Source: UBA2233 sp002347965 [NCBI: Nitrospirae bacterium UBA2233]
GTDB taxonomy: Bacteria > UBA2233
Direction: 5' to 3'
Assembly (NCBI GenBank): GCA_002347965.1
Contig: DDYN01000010.1
Location: 1-42,514 of the forward strand
DNA length: 42,514 bases
The stretch's first letter is position 1. Each line of letters starts with the position of its first letter. The position numbers and the translations under genes are program-made. The notes under the pieces are model-generated. The model was not told where the DNA came from, did not search any database, and was given only the letters and a program-made list of their open reading frames with translations. Positions 16,282 through 24,806 of this stretch are shown here, piece after piece.

Positions 16282-18258
16282 ATGGGCTCTTCGAAGTCCC
16301 CCTTTACCGCTTTTGATGGCAATCAATTCCAGTCTGTATACGCTCCCGACCTCGAGCGAGCGGTCAAGTCGTTGGCGGGCAGCAAAGAGGCCTTCGAAGC
16401 GCTCCTTGAAGAATCCCGAGGGAGCCCGGAAACGTTCTGGGAAAAGGCGGCCAAGAATCTCGTGTGGATTCAACCGTGGAAAAACGTGTTTGAAGGTGGG
16501 CTGCCCGATTTTAAGTTCTTCGTGGGCGGGCTTATGAACCCCTGCATCAACATGATTGACCGGCATATCGAAGCGGGCTTTGGCAACCGACTCGCGCTCA
16601 TCTGGGAGGGCGAAAACGGCGAAAGCAGGTTTTTTACCTACCGGATGCTCCTGGATGCCGTCTTGAGGGCATCCACCCTACTAAGAAGCCTTGAGCTCAA
16701 AAAGGGCGATACGCTGGCCATGTTCCTGCCAAACCTGCCCGAGGCCGTGATTTTTACGCTTGCCTGCTACCGGCTCGGCATTATCTTCAACACGGTCTTT
16801 TCGGGATTTTCTTCAAAGGCCCTCCATGACAGGCTCGCTCGCTTCGGGCCCAGCGTGCTCATTACTGCGGACGGTGCCCTAAGACGAGGACAGCGGCTTC
16901 CGCTGAAGCAAACCGTGGATGAAGCGCTCGCGAGGCTAGAGGTGCAGCCTAAGAAAGTGTTGGTCGTAAGACGCTTAGGCGATCCAGTGCCGATGGACCC
17001 AGCCAGGGATGCCTATTTGGACGAGCTTTTAATCTCTCTCAAACCAGAGCCATATGCGGAAGCGATCGAGGCGAACGAGACTGGGCTTGTTATTTACTCG
17101 TCCGGCACAACCGGTGCACCCAAGGGGGTCATGCACGCGGGTGTCGCGTTCGTCGTGAACAACTATGTCCATACGCGCTACCACATGGATTTTCATCCAG
17201 ACGATGTTTTCTGGTGTACAGCCGACATCGGCTGGCTCACGTCCCACATCTGGGGAATCGTGGGCCCGTTTTCCAACGGGGTCACGACCGTCTTCACCGA
17301 AGGCGCGCTCGACTTTCCAGGCATTTCTAAGGTGTACAAAACGATCGAGCGCTACAAGGTGACCAAGTTCTTTACGGCGCCCACGCTCTTAAGGATGCTC
17401 ATGCGTTTCGGGCAAGAGGCGCTTGCCCCCTACGACGTAAGCTCGTTGGACGTCATCGGGTTTGTAGGAGAACCCCTGAACCCCGAGGCCTGGCGCTGGT
17501 GCTACGAGGTCCTGGGGAAACGGCGCATCTACATCAACAATACGTGGGGCCAGACGGAAACCGCAGGCACTCCGCTCGCTTCCTGCGCCTGGATCACGGA
17601 GATGAAGCCCGGCTCTTCAGGAAAGCCCTACCTGGGCTGTGTGGCAAACATCGTCGACGACGTAGGAAACCCTCTGCCAGCCGGGATGCCCGGAAACCTC
17701 GTCCTAACAAAGCCCTTCCCGATGCTATTAAGAGGGCTCTGGAAGGAGCGAGAGCGTTTCGAGAAGGAGTACTACGGCAGAATCCCTGGCATGTACTTCA
17801 CTTACGACGAAGCACTACAAGACCAAGACGGCCATTTTTGGGTGCTGGGCCGCACGGACGACGTCATCAACGTAGCCGGCCACAGGATCTCGACGATGGA
17901 GATCGAAAGCGCCATCATGCACGCGGACGGCGTGGCAGAGGTGGCCGTCGTTGGCGAGACGGATGCTCTAAAGGGCCTCGTTCCTGTGGCGTTCGTCACG
18001 CTCAAACAGGGCGTGGACCCTTCCGGTGCGATGAAAGAGCTAATCCACGAAGAGGTCGCCCGGACGATCGGCAGGATTGCCGTCCCAAAAGAAATCTATT
18101 TTACCCGGGAAATGCCCAAGACCCCATCCGGAAAGATCCTGAGACGCCTTCTGCGCGAGCTCATCACGAAGGGCGAAGTGAAGGGTGATACCTCTGGGCT
18201 AGAAGACCTATCTACCCTCGAACGCCTGAAGCAAACGCTATCCCAAAGAAAAGATTAG
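16282..18258 (+). CDS. Acetyl-CoA synthetase-like short-chain acyl-CoA ligase (658 aa)
   Basis: This has the full Acs architecture: an ACAS N-terminal segment, P-loop YSSGTTGAPKGV near residue 272, WCTADIGWLTSH, VGEPLNPEAW, NTWGQTETAG and the catalytic lysine in PKTPSGKILRR. The residue after NTW is Gly where acetate-specific enzymes have a second Trp (WWQTETG). In characterised Acs enzymes that Trp closes the acyl pocket, and its replacement by Gly opens it to longer acids. The FTGDGA motif appears as FTYDEA, keeping the Asp. The enzyme thus probably prefers propionate, isobutyrate or larger acids. The ribosome site is weak (GGAAAAG), in keeping with coupling to the upstream gene. Confidence 0.92.
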   Translation: MGSSKSPFTAFDGNQFQSVYAPDLERAVKSLAGSKEAFEALLEESRGSPETFWEKAAKNLVWIQPWKNVFEGGLPDFKFFVGGLMNPCINMIDRHIEAGFGNRLALIWEGENGESRFFTYRMLLDAVLRASTLLRSLELKKGDTLAMFLPNLPEAVIFTLACYRLGIIFNTVFSGFSSKALHDRLARFGPSVLITADGALRRGQRLPLKQTVDEALARLEVQPKKVLVVRRLGDPVPMDPARDAYLDELLISLKPEPYAEAIEANETGLVIYSSGTTGAPKGVMHAGVAFVVNNYVHTRYHMDFHPDDVFWCTADIGWLTSHIWGIVGPFSNGVTTVFTEGALDFPGISKVYKTIERYKVTKFFTAPTLLRMLMRFGQEALAPYDVSSLDVIGFVGEPLNPEAWRWCYEVLGKRRIYINNTWGQTETAGTPLASCAWITEMKPGSSGKPYLGCVANIVDDVGNPLPAGMPGNLVLTKPFPMLLRGLWKERERFEKEYYGRIPGMYFTYDEALQDQDGHFWVLGRTDDVINVAGHRISTMEIESAIMHADGVAEVAVVGETDALKGLVPVAFVTLKQGVDPSGAMKELIHEEVARTIGRIAVPKEIYFTREMPKTPSGKILRRLLRELITKGEVKGDTSGLEDLSTLERLKQTLSQRKD

Positions 18259-18312
18259 AGCCTGTTTTGCACGATCAGGCTGGCGGAATGGCCATGCGCC
18301 GGCCGGAGATCC

Positions 18313-19623
18313 CTACCCCCCCATCAAATTGAACGGAATAAGCTCCTGGCGCATGCCAAGCACCTTAGGCAACCAAAGCGAAAGACCCGGCCAGTACGTG
18401 ATGACTAAAAGCCCCAACACCTGCACGGCAAGCCTGGGTAAGGCGGCGCGCCAGAGGGCCTCTAAGGGTTCTCTAAACCGGAACGCCCCGATGAACAGGT
18501 TGAACCCGATAGGGGGCGTGGAGTAGCCGATCTCCAAGTTCCACAGAAAGATCACGGCGAAATGGATGGGGTCTATCCCGTAGCCCTTGGAAACGGGCAA
18601 GAGCAAGGGCACCATCACGAGGATCGCGCTGTAGACGTCCATTAAGCAGCCCGTGATCAAAAGGATGATGTTGAGAAAGATGAGGAACACGAGCTTGCTC
18701 GTGATGTAGTGTTGGAGGAACTCTAAGAACTTCTGAGGGATCTGGTCGTCTACCAGGAAGTTGGAAAACGCCAGGGCCGAGACGAGGATCGCGAAGATGG
18801 CCCCCGTAAGAACCATGCTCTCTAAAGAGGCCTTCTTGAATTCTTGCCAGGAGACCTCCCGCCTTATAAGGCACTCGGCAACGACGACGTAGGCCAGGCT
18901 CAAGGCGGCCACCTCGGTCACCGTGATCCAGCCGGAGAAAATACCCACGATGATGAACACGGGCAAGGGGATCTCGAGGCCGATATCCAACACCGCACCC
19001 CACGCCTTCTTGAACGAAAAGGGCTTGGAGGGGATGCCAGAGCGAATGCTGTGGATCACGCAGTAGACAAGGAAGATGCCGACCACCATCAGCCCCGGCA
19101 AGAGCCCTCCTGCATACAGCGCATCGATCGATTCGTAGGCGATGAAGGCCATGATGATGACGGGAACAGAGGGGGGGAAGAGCATGCCCTCGCCCCCGCA
19201 AACCGTACAGATCCCCAAAGAGAAGTTCTTGTCGTAGCCGTCCTTGATGAGGGCGGAATAATAAATGCCCCCTAAGGCCATTACTGCCAGGGCCGAGCCG
19301 CCCGTGACCGAGCAGAAGACCGTGTAGGCGATCACGGTCGCGATCGCCAACCCACCCGGCAGCCAGCCAAACCAGGCGTCTGCCGCGTCCGCGATGCGTT
19401 GTGAGGTCTTGCCGTAGGATAGGATAAAGCCCATGAACGTGAAGATGGGCATTGCCAGGATCCCCGGGGCAGACATGAGCCCTTGGACCTTCGTGATCAT
19501 CGCCTCTAGGGGAACCTGGGTGATGAAATGGAAGCTGATGGCCGCTTGAAGCCCCAGAATGGCCAGGAGGGGGACTCCCAAGAAGGCCGAGACGATCGTA
19601 AGCCCAAAGAGTGTTCCAACCAT
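18313..19623 (-). CDS. dctM: TRAP transporter large permease, DctM family (436 aa)
   Basis: A polytopic inner-membrane protein with roughly 11-12 hydrophobic helices and the DctM signatures: the SAPGILAMPIFTFMGFILSYG N-terminal segment, SVTGGSALAVMALGGIYYSAL, GEGMLFPPSVPVIIM and a C-terminal YSTPPIGFNLFIG. The large subunit is the Na+-coupled carrier of a TRAP system and works with DctQ and the periplasmic binding proteins. It starts 9 bases after dctQ with a GGGGG-type ribosome site. The operon order is binding protein, binding protein, dctQ, dctM. The substrate is probably an organic acid, which would suit the ligases around it; that is inference. Confidence 0.95.
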   Translation of the reverse strand: MVGTLFGLTIVSAFLGVPLLAILGLQAAISFHFITQVPLEAMITKVQGLMSAPGILAMPIFTFMGFILSYGKTSQRIADAADAWFGWLPGGLAIATVIAYTVFCSVTGGSALAVMALGGIYYSALIKDGYDKNFSLGICTVCGGEGMLFPPSVPVIIMAFIAYESIDALYAGGLLPGLMVVGIFLVYCVIHSIRSGIPSKPFSFKKAWGAVLDIGLEIPLPVFIIVGIFSGWITVTEVAALSLAYVVVAECLIRREVSWQEFKKASLESMVLTGAIFAILVSALAFSNFLVDDQIPQKFLEFLQHYITSKLVFLIFLNIILLITGCLMDVYSAILVMVPLLLPVSKGYGIDPIHFAVIFLWNLEIGYSTPPIGFNLFIGAFRFREPLEALWRAALPRLAVQVLGLLVITYWPGLSLWLPKVLGMRQELIPFNLMGG

Positions 19624-19632
19624 CCCTTCCCC

Positions 19633-20187
19633 CTAAAAGACCTTAAGCAGAGCGGTTAGGAAAAACCGGCAAGCGCTCGAGACGTAGAAGTAGGCGACGA
19701 CTAGGTAGAAAGGCCAGATGGGGTAGTCGTAGTAGTGGGAAGTCTCGTGAAAACGTACGAGCATCAAGATGTAGCATATCGAGGCGTACGAGAAAATGAG
19801 GAAGAACCCGGAGGCGATCAGGTACGAAAGGGCGCGTACGACCCGCCTAAGCCGAGGGCGCTGGATAAAGCGAACCAGGTCGATGCTGAAATGCTCCAAT
19901 CGCGTGCTCGCTAGGCAAGCCCCCAAAAACCCTGCCCAAAGCATGGAGAACGTCGTTCCCTCGTTGACCCAGTTAAAACCCGTTTTAAAAAAGGCCCTCA
20001 GAAACCACTGGGCGAGGGCGCCGAGGCACATCGCGTACAGGGTAAGGTAGAGTAAGCCCTTCTCGATGGCCATAACACGCCCGTTGAAGGCCCGGATTTG
20101 GGCCTTCCATCCAAAAGCTGAGTCTTCGGCCTCCGGCAAAAGCGGCGGGGTTTCCTGGGCCTGCTCTAAGGCTTGAAGCTCCGACAC
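19633..20187 (-). CDS. dctQ: TRAP transporter small permease, DctQ family (184 aa)
   Basis: Four predicted membrane helices after a cytoplasmic N-terminal region rich in Glu and Gln. The motif EGTTFSMLWAGFLGACLASTRLEHFSIDL is the DctQ signature with the conserved E-H. The frame is open upstream to 20244, but the upstream gene ends TAG at 20187-20189 and GTG overlaps its last base (TAGTG). I take that GTG as the start: it gives the usual N-terminus and indicates translational coupling with the second binding protein. The long, charged N-terminal arm of about 40 residues is more than most DctQ proteins have. Confidence 0.9.
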   Translation of the reverse strand: MSELQALEQAQETPPLLPEAEDSAFGWKAQIRAFNGRVMAIEKGLLYLTLYAMCLGALAQWFLRAFFKTGFNWVNEGTTFSMLWAGFLGACLASTRLEHFSIDLVRFIQRPRLRRVVRALSYLIASGFFLIFSYASICYILMLVRFHETSHYYDYPIWPFYLVVAYFYVSSACRFFLTALLKVF

Positions 20188-21731
20188 TACTTGGAACCCT
20201 TGTGGTAGCCCGTGTACTTCTTGCTCTCGAGATAGGCAAGCCACTCTTGGGCTCGCATTTTGATGGCCTCCTTTGTTCCGAAGAGCATTTTGACCTCTGT
20301 CATGTGGTTGTCGAACGCCTCATCGATTAGGGCATCGGGAATAAACTTTTTGCACCAAGCTTTAACAAGCCCCGCATCGCCCGTGCTCGCGAATTTTTCC
20401 GCCCCGGCGAGGGGCTCGAGGATCCTCCAGCCTTCGATAAATTTATTTTCAAAGGCCTTCTCGTCAAACAAGCCTGTCTCGCGGTAGACCTGGAAGGCAT
20501 GCTCAACCTCCTTGAGCTTTTCGGGGCTGGCATACCGGGGGTCGAGTTTGGAGACTGCGCGCGCGAGCGAACCAGTCTCGAGGTAAACCCGGATAGAGTT
20601 TGCGACCGCCTTGAGCTTATCGGGAAAATGAACATACTCTGTGTCGGTTTCGTAGATGGTGCGCTCCGGCGAACGCTCCTTATTGTAGGCAGACAACCCG
20701 TTTACGATGTCCTGGTAGAAGGGGCGCATGGCCGGGTTTTTTTGAAGGTAGGTTTTGTGGTAGGCAACCAGAGGGTCTCTCCAGGCCTTCGTTTCTTCCT
20801 TGGAAAGCACCTCTTTTTTCATGCCGTACTTGATCATCGCGTCGATGAACGCGTAGTGGCTGTCTCGGAACTGCCCGTTCACGACGTACATCATGATGGG
20901 CAGCATGGTCGCTACGCCTAGCTTGAAATCCCATGGCAATTTGTCGAACTTACCCCTTGTTAGGAGGGCACAGCCGCCGCCCGTCGCGAAGGAAGGCTGG
21001 ATCATGGTTAGCATCGGCCGGAGGGCGTAGAGCTGCACGCCGATAACCCAAACGGCCGGGGATAGGTCGGCGTTGACCATCCCCATCTTGTGGAGCGTCG
21101 GAACCTCGGGGACCGAAACGGGCACTTGCGGGATGCCTAGGGGGATATAGACGTTGTCATGCGGGGCACCAGACCAGTTGGCCGCTTTAAGCAGCTTGCG
21201 CGCCTGGTCCGGGGTACGGACTTCTTTTTCAGAGCGGTAGTACAGGTCGTACATCCCTTCGGTCATAAAGCCGAGCATGATGAAGCCTTGTTTGTAGACC
21301 TCTTCGGCTAGGACCTTCAAGAACCCCCGCCTCATGAGGTAATCGGACTCCCCGAAAGAATTGACAAGGAATGGTAAGTAGTAGGGCGTCATGGCAGGTA
21401 CAAGGTGGGGCAGCGTGCCCATGTTTGGGGTGACGATGTCAAGCTGGCCAATCCTGGCCTTTTGCTCCATCTCGGGCTCATCGCCCATCACACCGCCGTA
21501 ATAGGGAAAAACCTTTACGTTATGGCCGATGTTTTTCCCAAAATTATTCACGGCATCGAGGAATGCTTCGACAGCAAGCGCAACGCTCGTCCCCTTGGGC
21601 CCCAGCGTTCCAAATTTGATGGAAATTTCCTCGGCATGGCCTCTCCCAGCAAAGCCGAGCCCGGTCGCCAGCAAGCAAGACAGCCCAACTAGGGCGTGGG
21701 CCCATTGAAGCCTTGGGGTTATAAAGCTCAT
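20187..21731 (-). CDS. TRAP transporter solute-binding protein, DctP-like, long form (514 aa)
   Basis: Sec signal peptide (hydrophobic residues about 11-30, cleavage before EEISIKFG) followed by the DctP core: TLGPKGTSVALAVEAFLDAV, KVFPYYGGVMGDEPEMEQKARIGQLD, and the ligand-lobe region LRRPMLTMIQP-like (ALRPMLTMIQPSF). Ordinary DctP proteins are about 330 residues. This one carries an extra 170-190 residues at the C-terminus, ending EWLAYLESKKYTGYHKG. It is a paralogue of the protein encoded immediately upstream (21837-23282), with long identical blocks across the whole length including the extension. The start ATG at 21731 follows GGAGGG. Confidence 0.93.
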   Translation of the reverse strand: MSFITPRLQWAHALVGLSCLLATGLGFAGRGHAEEISIKFGTLGPKGTSVALAVEAFLDAVNNFGKNIGHNVKVFPYYGGVMGDEPEMEQKARIGQLDIVTPNMGTLPHLVPAMTPYYLPFLVNSFGESDYLMRRGFLKVLAEEVYKQGFIMLGFMTEGMYDLYYRSEKEVRTPDQARKLLKAANWSGAPHDNVYIPLGIPQVPVSVPEVPTLHKMGMVNADLSPAVWVIGVQLYALRPMLTMIQPSFATGGGCALLTRGKFDKLPWDFKLGVATMLPIMMYVVNGQFRDSHYAFIDAMIKYGMKKEVLSKEETKAWRDPLVAYHKTYLQKNPAMRPFYQDIVNGLSAYNKERSPERTIYETDTEYVHFPDKLKAVANSIRVYLETGSLARAVSKLDPRYASPEKLKEVEHAFQVYRETGLFDEKAFENKFIEGWRILEPLAGAEKFASTGDAGLVKAWCKKFIPDALIDEAFDNHMTEVKMLFGTKEAIKMRAQEWLAYLESKKYTGYHKGSK

Positions 21732-21836
21732 AGCTGTCCCTCCTGTGGGTAGGCATTGGTTGCTATCGGCACTTTATACACAAAAGCCGCCTGTAGGTAG
21801 CGCTAAAGAATGACTTCTTTCTACATGGTGCCGCCG

Positions 21837-23282
21837 CTATTCCGACCCTTTCTGGTAACCCTTGTATTTTTTGCTCTCGATGTAAGAAAGCCACTCCTGG
21901 GCCCTGGTTTTGATACTCTCCTTTGTCCCGAAGAGCGTTTTGATTTCGCCCATGTGGCTCGAAAAAGCCTCGTCCACGATCTCGTCCGGCAAGAACTTTA
22001 GCGTCCAGCCCTTCAAATCGCCCGCATCTCCCGTTTGGGCGAACTTCTCTGCGGCCGCAAGAGGCTCGTAGACCCGCCATTTTTCGATCACGCCTTTTTC
22101 CTCCAGCGAAGCGATCTCACCCAAGGAGCCCGTATCGATGAAGGCGCGAAGAGCGCGCGAAATGGTCGCGAGCTTGTCCGGGAAGTTCTTATAATTCGGG
22201 TCGGATTCATAAACCACCTGTTCCAGAGATGGGGACTTATGGTAATCAGCAAGAATGTGCTTAATCATCTCGTAAGAATCCCGTTTGGAAGGGTTCTTCT
22301 TAAGGTAGGTTTCGCGATAGGCAACGAGCGGGTCTTTCCAGGCCTGTACTTCGTCCTTGGAAAGTATCTGTTTTTTTACCCCGTACTTGAACATCGCGTT
22401 CATGAACGCATAGTGCCCATCCCTTAACTGGCCGTTAGCCACGTACATGAGCAAGGGCAGCATGCCCACGACCCCTACCTTAAAATCCCAAGGGATCTGC
22501 TCAAACTTTGAGCGCGTCAGCAGGACTCCCGCAGCACCCGTAAAGAACGAGGGCTGTACGATCGTGAGCATCGGCCGTATGGCGTATAGCTGGACGCCGA
22601 TGGTCCAAAGGGCCGGAGAGGTGTCCGCGTTGACCATCCCCATCTTGTGGTAGGCGGGAAGCTCCGGCACGCTCGCGGGTACCTGGGGGATACCGAGCGG
22701 AACCCAAATATTGTCTTGAGGTGTTCCTGTCCAGTTGGCCGCCTTAAGCTTCTTGCTTGCTTCCTCGGGCGTCCGGATAGGGCTTTCAAGCCGGTAGTGG
22801 AAATCGTACATCCCCTCTGTCACCGTCCCGAGCATGACGAACCCGCGTTTATAGGCCTCTGTGGCCATGGCCTTCAAGAACCCCCGACGCATGAGGTAGT
22901 CGAACTCGCCGAAGTTGTTGACCAAAAAAGGCAGGTAGTAGGGCTCGAGCGAGGGCACGAGCTCTGGAAGCGTGCTCACAATCGGTGTAACGACATCGAG
23001 CTGGCCGAGCCTTGCTTTCTGGTTCATCTCGGGCTCATCGCCCATCACTCCGCCGTAATACCCTTGAACCTTTACGTTATGCCCGATGTGCGAGCCCAGG
23101 GTCTTTAGCCCGTCCAAAAAAGCCTCTACGGCCAGGGCGACAGAGGTACCCGCAGGCCCAAGAGTGCCTAATTTAATCTGTATGTCTTTGGCATAACCAT
23201 GCCGCACGAGTCCGGCCATCGCCAGGAAAAACCCGACCAATACGACGATCTGGCGTGGAGCAACGCGGGGCTTGGAGCGCAT
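21837..23282 (-). CDS. TRAP transporter solute-binding protein, DctP-like, long form, paralogue (481 aa)
   Basis: First gene of the TRAP operon. Signal peptide residues about 11-31 (ending GYAKD), then the same DctP core (LGTLGPAGTSVALAVEAFLDGL, YYGGVMGDEPEMNQKARLGQLD, AIRPMLTIVQPSF) and the same C-terminal extension ending EWLSYIESKKYKGYQKG. It has a 33-residue shorter middle of the extension than its neighbour. Start ATG at 23282 follows AAGGAGG. A good promoter match lies just upstream (23316-23344). Two binding proteins sharing one permease would broaden or alter substrate choice, or one may sense ligand. Confidence 0.93.
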   Translation of the reverse strand: MRSKPRVAPRQIVVLVGFFLAMAGLVRHGYAKDIQIKLGTLGPAGTSVALAVEAFLDGLKTLGSHIGHNVKVQGYYGGVMGDEPEMNQKARLGQLDVVTPIVSTLPELVPSLEPYYLPFLVNNFGEFDYLMRRGFLKAMATEAYKRGFVMLGTVTEGMYDFHYRLESPIRTPEEASKKLKAANWTGTPQDNIWVPLGIPQVPASVPELPAYHKMGMVNADTSPALWTIGVQLYAIRPMLTIVQPSFFTGAAGVLLTRSKFEQIPWDFKVGVVGMLPLLMYVANGQLRDGHYAFMNAMFKYGVKKQILSKDEVQAWKDPLVAYRETYLKKNPSKRDSYEMIKHILADYHKSPSLEQVVYESDPNYKNFPDKLATISRALRAFIDTGSLGEIASLEEKGVIEKWRVYEPLAAAEKFAQTGDAGDLKGWTLKFLPDEIVDEAFSSHMGEIKTLFGTKESIKTRAQEWLSYIESKKYKGYQKGSE

Positions 23283-23315
23283 AGGGACTTCCTCCTTATG
23301 GGTATGTGCCGGTCC

Positions 23316-23344
23316 ATTGTAAGGCGACCGCGAAAAACTTTCAA
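23316..23344 (-). promoter_or_regulatory. Candidate sigma-70 promoter for the TRAP operon
   Basis: On the minus strand, TTGAAA (plus 23339-23344) and TACAAT (plus 23316-23321) are separated by exactly 17 bases and lie 34 bases upstream of the start codon of the first binding-protein gene. This is one of the clearer promoter matches in the window. Confidence 0.5.
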
Positions 23345-23557
23345 GGCTTCAAGGTGGCTTTTTATTCTCCAATGCGGTAGGCCTGTGTGGCCCGAGAATA
23401 CAAAGCCCTTGCCTGCTCATTTGGCGCAACCTCGAACACTTGTCCGCTACGCCAATGCAGTGTATTCTAATCCACGGCATACATAGTATGGGCTTCTTTT
23501 TATTTTTTTGATACATTTCTAAAATCTAACAGCATAAAAAACCAACGAGGGGTACCA

Positions 23558-24778
23558 ATGGCCAAGAAGAAGTCGTTCGCCGCGAGGAAAGTAGGAATTG
23601 TCGGAGCGTCTGTAACGCCGTTCAAAGGCCGTTGGGTAGAGAAAACCTTCTATGACCTTGCCCAGTGGGCGACGCGCGATGCCCTGAAAGACGCCGGGAT
23701 TTCGCCTGCCGAGGTGGACGCCGTCGCTTACGGCATCTACAACGACATCTTCGAGCGGGCCGCCATTCCAGAACACCCATTGCAGGGCATCATTGGGTTA
23801 CCCAACAAGCCGGGCATCCGGGTGACGAACGGCGGGGCGACCGGAATCTACACGATCGCTTCGGCGTTCGCGTTCGTCGCATCCGGCATGTACGACACCG
23901 CCCTGGTGTTAGGAGTCGAGAAGGCGACCGACTGCTACGACTTTGTCTCGCGCTCGGCCACACCCGAGGTGATCAAGACGATCGCCTGGTCGGGCGATTC
24001 GTTCTTCGAGCAAAAAATCGGCTGGACGGCTTCGGACAGCTACGCAGAGGTCATCTTGGCCTACATGGACGAGCATCCCGGCGATTTAAAGCCCGAAGTG
24101 ACGGCCAAAATCTCGAGTGTGCTTTCTGAGCACGTCAAGACGAACCCCTACGCCCAGCGTCAGTTCGACCAGGTTACGCCGGAGGAAGTGTTGAACTCCC
24201 GCTACATCGTCTACCCCCTGAAGGAGATGGAGATCTGCGTGTACTCGGAGGGTGCGGCCGCCCTTGTCCTGGCCGAGGAAGAGACCGCCAAGGCGATCGC
24301 CAAGAACACGGGCCGTCCCGTCGTTTGGATCACGGGCGTGGGGCTCTCCAACGAGTGGAGCTTCGCGGGAAAGGGCATGAACCACTGGGGCAGGATCTAC
24401 TCGCATCACGTGGCCGCCCAGCAGGCTTACGAGATGGCTGGCATCACGGACCCTGCCAAGGAAATCCAGGTGGTTGAACTCCACGACGCCTTCATCCAGC
24501 AGCTCGAAATTTCGATGGCCGAGATGGGGTTCGTCCCGATGGGCAGGGCGGATGCGCTGGTAGATGACGGCCTCATGCTAGACGGCGGTCCGATCAGCGT
24601 CAACCCTTCAGGAGGGCTCCTTTACTGCGGACACGCGGTCGGCGCTTCCAACATCATGAGCGCCTGGGCCGCTCGCAACGAGCTTATCGACAAGGGTAAG
24701 CACAGGGCGCTCGTCCACGGGACCGGCTCGACGATCTGCCAGTACGGCGGCGTGGCTATCCTGGAACACGAGGACTAA
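23558..24778 (+). CDS. Thiolase-fold protein lacking the nucleophilic cysteine (406 aa)
   Basis: The fold is that of SCP-x/lipid-transfer thiolases (KVGIVGASVTPF at the start, VASGMYDTALVLGVEKATD and the HDAF motif around residue 308). Where the nucleophile sits (G-A-C-A-S-G) this protein reads GGATG, with Gly93 replacing Cys. GHAVGAS replaces GHPxGA, and a Cys is kept near the C-terminus in TICQYGG. Such proteins cannot use the usual acyl-enzyme mechanism. Cys-less relatives include the DitF/Ltp2-type retro-aldolases of steroid side-chain breakdown, which also require a DUF35 partner, and the next gene encodes one. The start ATG at 23558 follows GAGGGG. The substrate is unknown. Confidence 0.88.
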   Translation: MAKKKSFAARKVGIVGASVTPFKGRWVEKTFYDLAQWATRDALKDAGISPAEVDAVAYGIYNDIFERAAIPEHPLQGIIGLPNKPGIRVTNGGATGIYTIASAFAFVASGMYDTALVLGVEKATDCYDFVSRSATPEVIKTIAWSGDSFFEQKIGWTASDSYAEVILAYMDEHPGDLKPEVTAKISSVLSEHVKTNPYAQRQFDQVTPEEVLNSRYIVYPLKEMEICVYSEGAAALVLAEEETAKAIAKNTGRPVVWITGVGLSNEWSFAGKGMNHWGRIYSHHVAAQQAYEMAGITDPAKEIQVVELHDAFIQQLEISMAEMGFVPMGRADALVDDGLMLDGGPISVNPSGGLLYCGHAVGASNIMSAWAARNELIDKGKHRALVHGTGSTICQYGGVAILEHED

Positions 24779-24806
24779 AGATTAAAGATTAAGGAGCACC
24801 AAGAAC

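Noticed and set aside
18259-18312. AGCCTG/CAGGCT stem as terminator between the ligase and dctM
   Set aside because: The stem is short, the loop is long, and no T-tract follows on either strand.
18473-19201. 242-codon minus frame within the DctM gene
   Set aside because: Shadow frame; the DctM frame has membrane helices and family signatures.
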